NCBI GenBank assembly: GCA_036244855.1
Contig: BQKZ01000533.1
Span: 1-31,041 of the forward strand
Reading direction: 5' to 3'
DNA from: Temnopleurus reevesii
Lineage: Eukaryota > Echinodermata > Echinoidea > Temnopleuroida > Temnopleuridae
Length of the DNA stretch: 31,041 nt
Made by a program: the position numbers and the translations under genes
Notes under the pieces: generated by a model
Told to the model about the DNA's origin: nothing
Databases searched by the model: none
The model's input: only the letters and a program-made list of their open reading frames with translations
In this document: piece by piece, positions 21,181 through 31,041 of the stretch
Layout: the number at the start of each line of letters is the position of its first letter
Position numbering within the stretch: the stretch's first letter is position 1

Positions 21181-23185
21181 TAGCTTGAAAAAAGAATTCC
21201 ACATTTACATGTGACTATAGATCTTTGCAAAATACAACACGAATAAAATAAAAAAAAAAACATTAAATTTGGTCAGAAGTACACATATTACAATTTCAGA
21301 TTGTTATCGATACAAATAATTCATAAAATTTCTACAAATATCAAACACTTCTAAAGAAAGTTCCAAGACCACCATTTTTCAATAATTGCCTCACTTAACT
21401 GTGGCTCTTTTTTTCAGGATTAGTGGAGCGAGGGACAAAAATTATGTAAGGCTATTTTCAGAGGGTCGCCAAACATTTTTTTTTTCTTGACCTTATGTTA
21501 AAAGCTGATATTGGTCGTATGATAAATGATTGCAAAGTATTTAATAACAGCAAGAAAGTTGCATTTGGGGTTATTTCCAGAATAAAGAACCTTGTAAAAA
21601 GTCTACATACAAAAGTAATAAGTGATCCATAGAAATGTCAAATAGGCGTCACACAATGAATAGGGAAGATACTTTCTCTTGTGTTCATGTAACTTTTCTG
21701 AAGTTGTTTGCTTTTTCAAAAACATTCTGTCCCCTCTGCTCAGTGTCATAGCATAAATTACTCAAAAAATTAAACATGGCTCAGAATATTCAAAGGGCTC
21801 TTAAGTATTTTAAAATCAGCTACACAGTAGCAATTAATTACTATACATGATATACACAAGCATTCAAAATGATACAAGAAAGCTATTCTGAGCAACTACA
21901 AATTCCAGCAAAGAAGACATTGAGATGATATTGAAAGAAAGTCACCATTTATTTCATATTAAATGGCACATTTCCTTATTAGAGCACCACCCACTAAAAG
22001 TGCTCATTAAGATGCTGAACAGGCTTTCAACGAGTCTCGACGCAGAAGTACATGTAGAAGTACATTAGGTATACCCTAAAAAGCCCTGCAATGTTAGGGT
22101 TATAACACAGGATGACACTGAAAGCTGAAATCAAATTCAACTTTCTTGTAACAACAAATCTATTAACACTTTTAATCACTCTCCTATATTTCATAACTAT
22201 AGAAAATATCAGAGCACAAAAATATAAAATAAGATTCATGATTCGTTTCATACAAACATGTAGTTGGAACATGCAACACCAATTTCAGTTTGATAAAAAC
22301 ACAATGGAAGCAAACATGCTCCAGCACAAAAATATCTACTCCACAAGAAGACATTACAATCTACACCATTACACGTTTCTGTGTTCAAATAAGAAGTACA
22401 TAATTTCATCTCTCATGATCTAGAAAATTTTGAATCTCTAACCCATGAAATATAAAAGTTATACAAAAAGTCATCATAAAAATAGAATACAAAATTTCCT
22501 CCAGCACTAAAATCCACGCAGGATTATCAATATCATTGTTTGAAGTGAGCCGATATCTGAAATGAGCCCAAAGATATCCAATAGTAAATATAAAACATCT
22601 TTTAAAGGACATATGACCACATCACATGATATTTTGTTCACTTACTTCGCACAATGTTGTGATGATCATTGAAGAATATCTAATGATCATAAGCCACACA
22701 GAGTGTAAAATTCATTTTCAAAGTTGGCCAAATAATCACAATAAGGCACTTTTACCATTCAATAGATTTTTTCCAAATTGGTTCCAATTCAGTTTGAAGG
22801 CAATGACTAACATTGCAGAGAAAAGTTCTAAAATAAACTTTTGGAGAAAACGAGAATCATCTCAATTTCATGCGTTCATTGGCACTAGATATATCAAGAT
22901 ACAAACGATTTATCAAACATATGTTTATGTGTGCACTTATGTGCATACCTCATCACAGCAATACACCATGCGCAGATGTGACGTATGGATGAGCTACGGC
23001 GAATATAGCATGATTGTTTCTGGCCTAAATTGATCTTATCCTTTCATATTTCCAGATAGTGATGGTTACATAGATATCAAGACAATCACCAAAGTTTGAA
23101 CATGTTTTGAGATGATTTTGCATTGTTTAAATATTCCCTTTAACTGAAGAACTAACAGCAAATAATTAAATTTGTACTTTTGGTA
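21181..23185. other. AT-rich; probable 3' UTR of MBTPS2
   Basis: No convincing coding feature on either strand; open frames of 80-135 codons look random. It could be the distal 3' UTR of the - strand gene, with a possible poly(A) signal (TTTATT on +) at 21948-21953. Confidence 0.4.
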
Positions 23186-23492
23186 CTGGCTTTCATCCTG
23201 CGGTGAGGATTTAAACCAAGTGCCTTGTGCTTCAGCCTTGAAAATGGACCACAAACCCCTTAAGATGCTCCTTGCAAAACTCGTCAAGAGTGGCATTATA
23301 CTAGTGGAGGCCACTGTGTGGGTAACGATGGCATGGAAGATCACTTGAGACATACCTAGACACGTTTCGAGTAGTTGGCATCTGAATGATATGTTGGGGT
23401 AGAGATGAAAAACTGCTCACTCTATCGGGAGAAAGCTTATGTTCATACAATGCATTCAAAGCTTAGTTCATCAAGGAACTTGGCTGATATTA

Positions 23493-23723
23493 AGGCCACC
23501 GTACACTACACGACTTTTAGTTTTAAGACCTTAAGACCAATTTCGCAAATGTTGAAACACGCTGTAATATGCCCTCTCATGACAAGGTACTTGATACTTA
23601 AAACTTATGAAATATCAAGTATCAACTACTTCGCCGTAAGATGACTTATTACAGCTTGTTTCAATATTTGCAAAATTAGTCTTAAGGTCTTAAGACTAAA
23701 AGTTGCATAGTGTGCGGAGGCCT
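23493..23723. mobile_element. Foldback MITE, 231 bp, ~77-bp TIRs, TTA target duplication
   Basis: The left arm (from 23493) reads AGGCCACCGTACACTAC... and CTTTTAGTTTTAAGACC... The right arm ends ...GACTAAAAGTTGCATAGTGT and GCGGAGGCCT. The arms pair with few mismatches over about 77 bp, and the centre (TACTTGATACTT / AAGTATC) also folds. TTA flanks both sides (23490-23492 and 23724-23726). The 3-bp TTA duplication fits PIF/Harbinger. Confidence 0.85.
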
Positions 23724-23989
23724 TTACATCTATATTGAAACCTTGCTTTCAATTGTTCATACAGATCAAAGTTCCTCATATAACTTGCCATTTATCAGGT
23801 CCCGATGAAAATCATGCATTTCATCTGGCAAGGAAAGATGTTGGTTAGTTGTGGAAACTCGGTATGAACAGATATGATAGTAAGAGGTAATAGTTTGGTC
23901 CTAGCTCTTTTTAACTTACTGTTTTCAACCCTAATACAATGAGATTACTGCTAAAACAAGTCATTCTTTATGGTCCCAAGTACCTTTTT

Positions 23990-25036
23990 ATACTGAGTTT
24001 CAACTGTAGCTCTCTCGGACAGGAACCATGCCCTGAGGTGCCATTACATATCACAATACCACATACAACAAGGTCACTTATTAAGTCCGCATGACCATTT
24101 AGCAGTTTTTCTCATAGGTACGTAGGTAGTAATATAACAGAAGAACATTGTCTTGAGTTGCTCTTACAGAAGATAAATGCTCTTTTTATATAATAAGGCC
24201 ATTACAATGTCCGGGGTGACTTTGTTGCAATTTATACTACTGCACTTGAATTGACGTTTAAGTTGCTTATCAAACAGAGAGTTTTCATATGACAAGTCTA
24301 TTAACGACCTCCCCATGACCTTATGGCAGTTCACGCAGCTTGTCTGTTGGTAGTACTTCTGCAGTTGGACTTCAGTTGTGTTGCTCTTAAGCTCTAAAAG
24401 TACACAAGCCAACATATTACTCAGCCATTAACAATGTATGCCGACCCATCAACCACTTTGAATTTCATCTCGCAAGAAGGTTGGTAGCACTATCGCAGAT
24501 GAAACTTGCTTTAAGTTGCTCTTATAGAACAAGATCATACATATAATAACTCGGCCATTAATAATGTATGCAGTCCCATCAACCGCTTTGAATTTCTTCT
24601 TGCGAGAAGGTTGGGGGCGTTATCGCGGATGAAACTTGCTTTAAGTTGCTCTTATAGAACAAGATCACACATTTAACTCGGCCATTTACAATGTATGCTG
24701 TCCCATTGAAAGCATTGAATTTCATATCGCGAAAGTAGATTGGTAGCATTATCGCAGATGAACCTCGCTTTAAGTTGCTCTTATAGAATGTATGCCTTCC
24801 CATCAACCGCTTTGAATTTCTTCTTGCGAGAAGGTTGGTAGCATTATCACAGCTGAACATTGCTTTAAGTTGTTCTTATAGAAAAGGAGCATACATATAA
24901 CTCAGCCATTTACAATGTTAATGCAGTTCCATCAACCACTTTGCGTTTCGTTAATTGGGAGTTGGTTGGTACCTTATTGCAGTTGAACTTTGCTATAAGT
25001 TGCTCTAATAGACCAACATTCCTCACAAAACAAGGC
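23990..25036. repeat. ~128-bp tandem array downstream of MBTPS2
   Basis: The clean core covers 24424 to about 25000. Units carry GCCATTAACAATGTATGC, CCCATCAACCGCTTTGAATT, GAAGGTTGGTAGCA and TTTAAGTTGCTCTTATAGAA. The last motif is at about 24511, 24641, 24770, 24865 and 24994; spacings are 130, 129, 95 and 129 bp. Diverged units continue left to about 23990 (for example TGAGTTGCTCTTACAGAA near 24156). Open frames through it are periodic artefacts. Confidence 0.85.
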
Positions 25037-25105
25037 CATCTACGAAGTCCCAACTTAGGCAACAGCTTCCTCTGTGATCACAAAACTATCCTATCACCCC
25101 CTCTG

Positions 25106-25328
25106 CTACCTAGCAACCAAAGTATACATGGCAAGAACGACGTTGGCGATGAGGATGACAGTGCCGAAGATCATGAGAAGGCTGTAGATGACATTACGGT
25201 CAGAAGGACTTGGCACAATGCCCGGTAGGAAGTGTTCAACGGCAGCCATTAGGATCCATTGGCCGTCCAGTGCGTAGCATGGCATGGCGTTCAGGATGGC
25301 TAGGGCTCCTGATAGGGAAATTAAATAT
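25106..25328 (-). CDS. MBTPS2: MBTPS2 terminal coding exon with LDGQW
   Basis: Starts after CTCACCAG, completes Lys, then reads [20 protein letters not shown] and [17 protein letters not shown] is identical to human as I recall it. The Asp of LDGQW (25256-25270) is the third zinc ligand. A final hydrophobic helix ([20 protein letters not shown]) ends in LVAR and TAG at 25108-25106. A tempting later acceptor (CTATCAG, exon from 25308) would drop six conserved residues. Confidence 0.97.
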
Positions 25329-28300
25329 CTGGTGAGAAAGAGGGTTGGTGAAGGAATGTAATATCAAAATGTTCAAGGCTTGAAAAATCATTTTATTGGA
25401 TTCATTATTGGAGTCTGAAGATGCAGTAATGGCAGAGCGGGTTTCAAAGTATGATTTCATTTTGATGAAGGGAACTTTTCTACTCAAAGCACAACAATAG
25501 AGAACTGTAGGAAATTAAAGATCAAAGAGTGCACCCTCAGCCACTGCCGTGGGATGCCTTAGGTTGAGTTGAGTATGGCAGTTGCCTAAACTGTGGGGAA
25601 AAAAACCCATTACGCCTTGATCATGATTTTATACAAATCATGTTTGCTATATATTCCATCAGGGCTATATTTCATAAAGCTTTTCATAGAGGTATGCATT
25701 ACAAGTGATCCTTTCCTGCACTCAATGAAAAATCCCGACACTAAATCACATGTAAGAAAGGGTCACTAGTCCTTCATAGAGTTGTGTGCAGATCTACGAA
25801 CTGCTTTATGAAACACAACCCTGGCCAGTGTTTCATCAAGTTACGTAAGACTTTCTGAACGACTTTACGCATGACTGGTATGAGCAGGCCTGGGTATGAG
25901 GTTGAGAAAGGATACTTGCAGAACATCTCCATTACTTCAGGTAATGTTAGAGGGAGCCAGTCGTACTTGGGAACATAGCTACTGATCCTCACTGCAAATT
26001 GAAAGAAAGTTAAGAAGAGTAAAATTAATTCATAAGCGAGAGAGACAGATGGTACTCATGCCGTTTGTGCGTTCTATTTATGCTTTTAATGTACACTGAC
26101 AATTTCTAAGGTCTATCTCAATAAAACTTTTAAAGGAAAAATGAATTTCACAGCATTTCCTCAAAACTCAATCATAGCCAGAATTCGGCATTCAAATACA
26201 AAAGTCTTTTTGATTGATAACAAGAATAGCAATTTTGAACTTGATTATTGGTGCAAGAATACAGAATTAACTTTGTGCAGTCAACTTTACCTAAATTAAC
26301 AGTGCATAAGTAACATAATAGCCTAAGTGTAGGATCTTTTCAAATCCTCTTCCCTATATATTTTATCATTTTACCCCTCACAAAATGGAATTTTTCTATG
26401 CCAACACAATTTGTTCCAGTCATAACAGGTTTAACTCAAGCTAGGGTAACTGTACTAGATTTGTAAGAAGTCCGAGCATATATAGAATAACATCATTACT
26501 TTACCTGTGTAACTAAAGAAGTATGGGTCTCCCACGTAGAGTACTGGTGGGCCTGAGGTATGTGCCACTCTAAGCAGACGACTTGAGTTATCGAGTGAGG
26601 GATGAAGGCAAACCATCTTCCGCGTCTGAAGGCAATCGCTTGCTTTATGACATCTGGGTAGCTCGATCACCGGTCTAGCTTCGAGACAGGCGTACATCTA
26701 CAATAAAACATTGCAGGACATATAAAATTTGCTAAATTACATCCTGAAACTTAGTTGTTCCAACTTAAAATTTAAATACAATACTAAAAAGGAATAGTAG
26801 ATGCTTTTAAAAAAAACATTTTATTGCTCGTTCTTCATCATGCAAACAGTTTCCAAAGAAGGGAACATTTCAATTTCCATTCCTCTTTTAAATCCTTAAA
26901 AGAAACTGCACTCATGCATATAAACAAAACCATACATGTTTCACCAACTCTGTCTTCAAGTTCAATATGAATTTAAGAATGACTGGAACATGCTTTGGGG
27001 ATGCCAATTTTTAAATAAATTGTGCAAGCAATTATTTCCCAGTTGTTTGTAAGATATTTAGACTTGGTGAAACGCCAGCCAGGTTTGGTATCATTGTGCC
27101 TTCAAACAGTCAACACATCTTGTTGCATAAATATTCTGCTTCCTGGAAAACACTATGTCAACATTTAGGCAGAACGTTTATACTTGAATATTTTTTTCTT
27201 GATAGCATCTCATCCTGGTAAATTATTGATTTCAATAAGGATGCTGTCTTATAAGACAGGGGAAAAGTAAGTCCTCATTTCTATCTACCTTTTCTGGTTT
27301 ATCTGCTTCTTCTCCCAATCGATATGAAAAGCACAGTTCTGACACACTATCATTTTTACAACACTCCTGCTCTCCTCCGGGACCCTTGTACACTGTAAAC
27401 AGAGAATGAGAAAAAAAGATTAATCCATTACCAACAGCAGATTGTGTACATAAATCCTGTTACTTACTGGAAGGTATAGCATTAATGCTGTCTGTCTTAC
27501 ATTTTTATGAACGATATTAAATAATTATGAGCATATTCACAGTTTTCTTTGGAGCATTGCTTTATTAAGATAATAAGGATAGCACACATACCAAATTTAT
27601 AGCACTACAAATAAAAGGTGTTGACCAATCAAAATCACTGTCAAATATGAATTGGAAAGGATGAACCAATTTTCTTTTTGCAAAACCCTGTTGTATCTAT
27701 TCCTCATTGATAATTTAAAACATAACATTATGAATCCCAGTTATACTTACATTTGACAGCCTTGTTGAGTTGTTGTGCCTTGCCAGCAGGCATACAATAA
27801 CCAAAGACTGGATAGAAGACTACCCCTCGGAGGCACTGTGTCCATGTCTCTGTGTTGTACACAGGGCAGCCATTGATGCTTGTCACCTGGTAGCCTTGTG
27901 CAAGACCTCTTGGCCCGTAAACTGGAGAGTTCTGAAAGGAGAAGTGGGTTATAATAGGATATTATTTGGTAAACCATAATCCAATGTGTTGGGTTAATCA
28001 GGAGAGCATCAAAATCACCTTTAAGTTATTGATTTGAAACTCATTATTCCCCCAGATGGCATTTAACAGAAACATTTAGGTCGGATATCACAAAGGTGGT
28101 TTATCTTTAGTCCATGGTCTTCACCTGGTTTAAACCCTGGCACGGGAAAATTTACATGCTAATGCACTGAACGCGCCAATGAACGCGCCTATGCAGCAAT
28201 TAATCAAGCACATTAATGCTTAAATTTAAAGCACCCCTTGATTTAAACCTGGTAACAAAATTAACCACCTTTGTGAGTTCAGGGCATAAAACAGTTTGGC

Positions 28301-30478
28301 AGTCTGGTGCCCCCAATCTATTGGCCAAGACCAACTTACACTTCTGATTTTCTTTAGAGTAAATTAGAAGTTGTTATTCTTGTTTTATCATCCTTGGCGG
28401 TCAAACAAGCGCTGCTTGATACTTGTGCACTTACAGATAGCACTTCTGTGATGACCACTCCATTACCGGTCAGATAAAGAAGTTGTGTCGCACCCCTACA
28501 AAGTAGATCCTCAACTGAGGTACAACGTAGCATCAATATCACCTTATCCAAGATTATTGTTAGTGCATACTTACAGGTAAAACTTCTGTGATGACCACTC
28601 CATTACCAGTCGAGTAAAGCGGACTCAAAATATACGGCATGGTCATCAAGACCACTATACCCCAGATGACCAATAGAAAATTATGCCACACCCCTGCGCA
28701 GTAGATTCTGAGCTGACCGATGGCATTCAGCGCCTGAAGATGTTCTGTATGCAGGTCGACGAAGGCACCGGGATAGATCAACATCACAAACACCCCAAAG
28801 CCGTTAACTCGCACGTTCTCTCTGAAAGGCAGATCAAATGTTACAGGAAAATGAGGATGGGTACATTGGAAAGTCATGTTCAACATTCATGGATGAGTAA
28901 AAGAATTACACCATTTTAAAAAGAAAGTTGGGATCACTTTCAAATTGTACCACTTAAAAATGGTCACACTTTTCAGAATGTGCACTCAAGTGACAGATAT
29001 CATTCAATAACTGAAATTATTCATGTCTGAAATTGATGAGACTGTGAGTGATGACGATAGCATTTGGTTGATTTTATCTAATTTTTTTCTTTTTTTAAAC
29101 TTTCCTCTATGCCGTCTTTTTGTCTCTCTTTGGGAGCTTTATAGGTGAATAATCATCAAAATAAAAATAAAATACAAGAAATGGTAGTTCATCCTTTTTG
29201 TATATTATCTCCAGTCAATAATTAAAAGAAACATCTACTCCAAAATTTCCTACACGAGTAGGACATTTCAGTGAGCAGAACAAAAAAAGGTTGAAGAACA
29301 TCGGACAAGTAATAAAAAAAAATTATGAATATGTTAAGTTTTGAGAAAATGGGCAAATCTGGGAACATTTTCAGACATATTGCTAATTAGATGATTTTAT
29401 GGTACACAACTTACTATTATTTTGTTCATATTTATTGTGCAAAACTCCTCATTTCTACTGAAAGATTTTTTTATTAATGAAAACATGCAAATGTCATCAG
29501 TTGCCAATTTGTCTAAATATTTAGACGTTCATATCTTTCTTACTAGTTGTCCCATTTTTCTTAAACTTTTTTTGTTCATCTGATTTTCCTGTTCTTGTCG
29601 AAGGAATATTGTTATGGGGTAGACTCTTCTTTTAAGACAATATTACCTGACAGCAGCTATAGCATGGCCCAGCTCATGGATAACACCACTGATTAGAAGG
29701 ACAGCAAAGAAATAAGTGATCTGGTTCAGTGGTAGGTTCACTCCAGGCATCTGAAAAAATAATACAGAATGAATCAAAGAATTGTTAAGGTTTGAATTGA
29801 AGCCATCTCAGTTTTTGTCGGGGCAACATCAATTTGATGTCAACAAGACGTTATGTGGTAGGTCTACAAAATAAACTGTGTTTGAGATAAATGTTTATGA
29901 TACCTACAAAATCCATACACTGTAAGTTCCTGATACATCTATTATGAGGAAAGTGAATGTCTATGTCATTCATGAAATGAAAAGTTAGCACCTTCCATGC
30001 TGAAGGACTTTCAGATACGGTAAGAATACTACAGTCTCCAGAGGGAATAATGGCCCGATATCTTCGAAATGGCATAAACAATTATCAGACAAAAAAGCTA
30101 TGACTACAAGATCACTCTAATCAGGGGCAATTAACTTGGGCAGACTTGGTTCCTAATTCCACTCTCCCCTANCCTAAACCTATTAAACGAACGCATCCAC
30201 ACAACACTTACCACTGGGGTCAAGACCTGCTGAGGTTTATCTTGTGCAAATGACTTCACCAGCGTCATAATGAGAAGAGCCACAGACACGAACATCAGAA
30301 CAACACCGAAGCAAGCTCCACATGAGAACCAAGATCTGAGCAGCCGAGGCTTGCACTGCCCGAGCCTTATGAAGAGACGATTGAAGCGAGTTGTGTAGCA
30401 TTTTAGCTGGGCGATGGAGATGGAGACTCCACAGCGCTCCTGGAAGGAGTTATACTGCTCGCCGCATCTTCTGTTGGT
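25106..30478 (-). CDS. MBTPS2: MBTPS2, membrane-bound transcription factor site-2 protease (S2P), 5' partial; eight exons
   Basis: Golgi-membrane zinc metalloprotease (family M50) that makes the second, intramembrane cut of SREBP and ATF6 after site-1 protease, releasing them to the nucleus. On the - strand the join is 30478..30212, 29750..29647, 28821..28575, 27931..27751, 27392..27289, 26697..26505, 25991..25916, 25328..25106, which is 464 residues plus stop. It follows human S2P (519 residues, from memory) almost throughout, starting near human residue 25. Seen: zinc motif HELGH (114-118 of this partial protein), NGFGVF and YPGAFVDL, a PDZ-like segment ([14 protein letters not shown]), Cys-rich luminal loop, LDGQW with the third zinc ligand Asp, and C-terminal VAR. 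The human Ser run before the active-site helix is absent. All junctions keep frame. The first exon must lie beyond 31041. Confidence 0.97.
25660..25823. mobile_element. Inverted-repeat element next to an MBTPS2 splice donor
   Basis: CAGGGCTATATTTCATAAAG on the left is inverted to CTTTATGAAACACAACCCTG on the right, and TTCATAGAGG / TACGAACTG continue it weakly. GTTTCATCAAGTTACGTAAG and ACTTTACGCATGACTGG follow at 25830-25880 and may be a second nested copy. It lies within the last intron. Confidence 0.55.
25916..25991 (-). CDS. MBTPS2: MBTPS2 short exon (76 bp)
   Basis: Encodes [20 protein letters not shown] and EMFC, matching human [20 protein letters not shown] and TFV. Acceptor TTTGCAG; donor TGCAA|GTATCC. 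The frame stays open past the donor, but that extension does not match the protein, whereas splicing to 25328 restores [12 protein letters not shown]. Confidence 0.93.
26505..26697 (-). CDS. MBTPS2: MBTPS2 exon: Cys-rich luminal loop, second part
   Basis: Begins [20 protein letters not shown], with [10 protein letters not shown] and [13 protein letters not shown], then [14 protein letters not shown]. Human equivalents are LHTCLPAR, CRTNKDC, IPSLETHTRLIKV and MLYVGHP. Acceptor TTGTAG, donor ACAG|GTAAAG; one base is carried over. Cys spacing is conserved. Confidence 0.95.
27289..27392 (-). CDS. MBTPS2: MBTPS2 exon: Cys-rich luminal loop, first part
   Basis: Encodes [20 protein letters not shown], then [14 protein letters not shown], matching human [20 protein letters not shown] and FSYR. 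Acceptor TTTACAG, donor GTAGAT, ends in phase 0. Confidence 0.94.
27751..27931 (-). CDS. MBTPS2: MBTPS2 exon: PDZ-like region
   Basis: Encodes [20 protein letters not shown], then [13 protein letters not shown] and [16 protein letters not shown]. It aligns with human [20 protein letters not shown] onward, with the three cysteines kept. Acceptor CTTTCAG, donor GTAAGTATAA; ends one base into a codon. Confidence 0.95.
28089..28275. mobile_element. Inverted-repeat element, 187 bp, in an MBTPS2 intron
   Basis: The termini CACAAAGGTGGTT and AACCACCTTTGTG are perfectly inverted over 13 bp. The inverted match continues weakly to CCTGGTTTAAACC against ATTTAAACCTGG. The interior has paired GAACGCGCC repeats. 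No clear target duplication. Confidence 0.7.
28430..28525 (-). pseudogene. Decayed partial duplicate of the preceding MBTPS2 exon, in the intron
   Basis: The last part of exon 28575-28821 recurs. ACTTCTGTGATGACCACTCC and CATTACC (28442-28468) match the exon exactly, and the copied donor GTAAGTGCAC survives. About 57 bp (19 codons, the hydrophobic helix) is missing, then CGCACCCCTACAAAGTAGAT resembles the more distal exon sequence at lower identity. Read as protein it gives [15 protein letters not shown]. Using the nearest acceptor-like CCTCAG, splicing from either upstream exon soon meets a TGA, so it does not look usable. Confidence 0.8.
28575..28821 (-). CDS. MBTPS2: MBTPS2 exon: YPGAFVDL region and third hydrophobic block
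   Basis: Encodes [20 protein letters not shown], then [22 protein letters not shown], a hydrophobic helix ([17 protein letters not shown]) and [12 protein letters not shown]. It is the best-conserved exon in the window against human S2P. Donor CCT|GTAAGT, phase 0. A partial decayed copy lies about 100 bp downstream. Confidence 0.97.
29647..29750 (-). CDS. MBTPS2: MBTPS2 exon with the HELGH active site
   Basis: Encodes [20 protein letters not shown], then [14 protein letters not shown]. HExxH (bases 29664-29678) holds two zinc-ligand His and the catalytic Glu inside a hydrophobic helix, as in human (HEIGH). Acceptor TTTTTTCAG, donor GTAATA; ends with two bases of a split Arg codon. Confidence 0.96.
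30212..30478 (-). CDS. MBTPS2: MBTPS2 exon (first in window): N-terminal region and TM segment
   Basis: 89 codons in phase 0, acceptor TTCTCATCAG and donor [24 protein letters not shown] aligns with human WQTAVFNRAFYSWG. A transmembrane helix follows ([20 protein letters not shown]), then [15 protein letters not shown]. The human serine run has no equivalent here. Confidence 0.93.
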
Positions 30479-31041
30479 CTGATGAGAAGAAAAGAAAATG
30501 GGGACATTTTTGTATTAAATACATCTCTTTCTGCTACAAAGTCAGTACAAAATTATCCTCATCAATCTGTAGTGTAGGGGTACATTCCTTTACTTCAAAA
30601 TCTGTATGCAGCAAGGATATTGCTGGAAGCTCATTGGGATAGAAAAAAATTCCAAGGGGATTGGGCAAGGGAACTACATTTCAGGGTGCTTTTAGTGGGA
30701 TATTTGAACTTTTGAAAGCGGTGAAGATTCTGTCTTCACAAAATTTTGGGGCATTTTGCGGGGCCGTTAGGCGAATAGGGGGCTTATTGCCTACAGGTCC
30801 CCACTGAACTGTCTCAAAATACACACCCGTGGCCTTACTTTTTCTATCCACAACTAAGTGCTACACATACCATGGAGCAATGACATACCAAACCTTCTCC
30901 TTGAAATTGAGAGATAGATAATTATGTTTAATAGGGAGTAAACAAAATAAAATTTCCATAGAGTTTGTCCTAAAATAAATGAACACTAATGAAGGAGCAA
31001 AATGAAATGTTTTCTTTGTTTATCTTCACCTTTGATATATT
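30479..31041 (-). other. Upstream MBTPS2 intron, no exon seen
   Basis: AT-rich, with a GC-richer patch around 30720-30830. I found no reading resembling the first ~25 residues of S2P, so this is taken as intron, with the first exon and promoter beyond the window. Confidence 0.6.

Noticed and set aside
22112..23033. Open frames of 103 and 135 codons on +
   Set aside because: Composition follows AT-rich DNA, with no domain, signal or splice evidence and no conserved-looking pattern.
23185..23300. tRNA-like B-box (GGTTTAAATCC on -) suggesting a tRNA or tRNA-derived SINE
   Set aside because: One base off the B-box consensus; no matching A-box or cloverleaf could be drawn.
24579..24860. Open frame of 93 codons on the - strand with repeated peptide pattern
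   Set aside because: Lies wholly in the ~128-bp tandem array; the periodic peptide reflects DNA repeats. No start context, splice support or known domain.
24424..25036. CRISPR-like regular repeats
   Set aside because: Units are ~128 bp with no conserved short repeat plus variable spacer pattern, and this is an animal genome.
25774..25915. Continuation of the short MBTPS2 exon as coding
   Set aside because: The frame is open, but the peptide does not match S2P. Splicing at 25916 to 25328 restores the conserved [12 protein letters not shown] exactly.
30391..30642. 83-codon + strand open frame over the first MBTPS2 exon
   Set aside because: Antisense shadow of a confirmed - strand exon.

Overview
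The window comes from an animal nuclear genome and holds parts of two genes that converge tail to tail. Both have short coding exons, GT-AG introns and AT-rich flanks. An echinoderm, probably a sea urchin, fits best: the proteins are clearly animal but diverged from the vertebrate forms, introns are modest, and non-coding DNA is packed with small inverted-repeat elements. That placement is inference. The sequence has one ambiguous base (position 30172).

Left (1-7995, + strand): the last three visible coding exons of a Nance-Horan syndrome family gene (NHS/NHSL, fly guk-holder), joined 1..457, 1090..2304, 5417..7995. Upstream exons lie before the window. The predicted product is a long, Ser/Pro-rich, mostly disordered adaptor of the WAVE/actin type. 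It keeps several family blocks and adds a possible two-part PP1 docking site. Intron 2 holds an unusual two-type alternating tandem repeat.

Middle (7996-25105): no protein-coding gene is supported. It probably contains 3' untranslated sequence of both genes. Poly(A) signal candidates lie at 8929, 18575, 18841 and 19519 on +, and at 20648 and 21948 on -. There are also several miniature inverted-repeat transposons, a 58-bp tandem element, a pyrimidine-rich tract, a purine-rich tract, a nuclear-receptor half-site cluster near 12.9 kb, and a ~128-bp tandem array just downstream of the right-hand gene.

Right (25106-31041, - strand): eight exons of MBTPS2, the site-2 protease that releases SREBP and ATF6 by cleavage within the membrane. 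The HELGH zinc motif, the second-metal-ligand LDGQW motif, a PDZ-like segment and the Cys-rich luminal loop are all intact. Only about the first 25 residues, beyond 31041, are missing. Two of its introns carry foldback elements, and one carries a decayed partial copy of the preceding exon.
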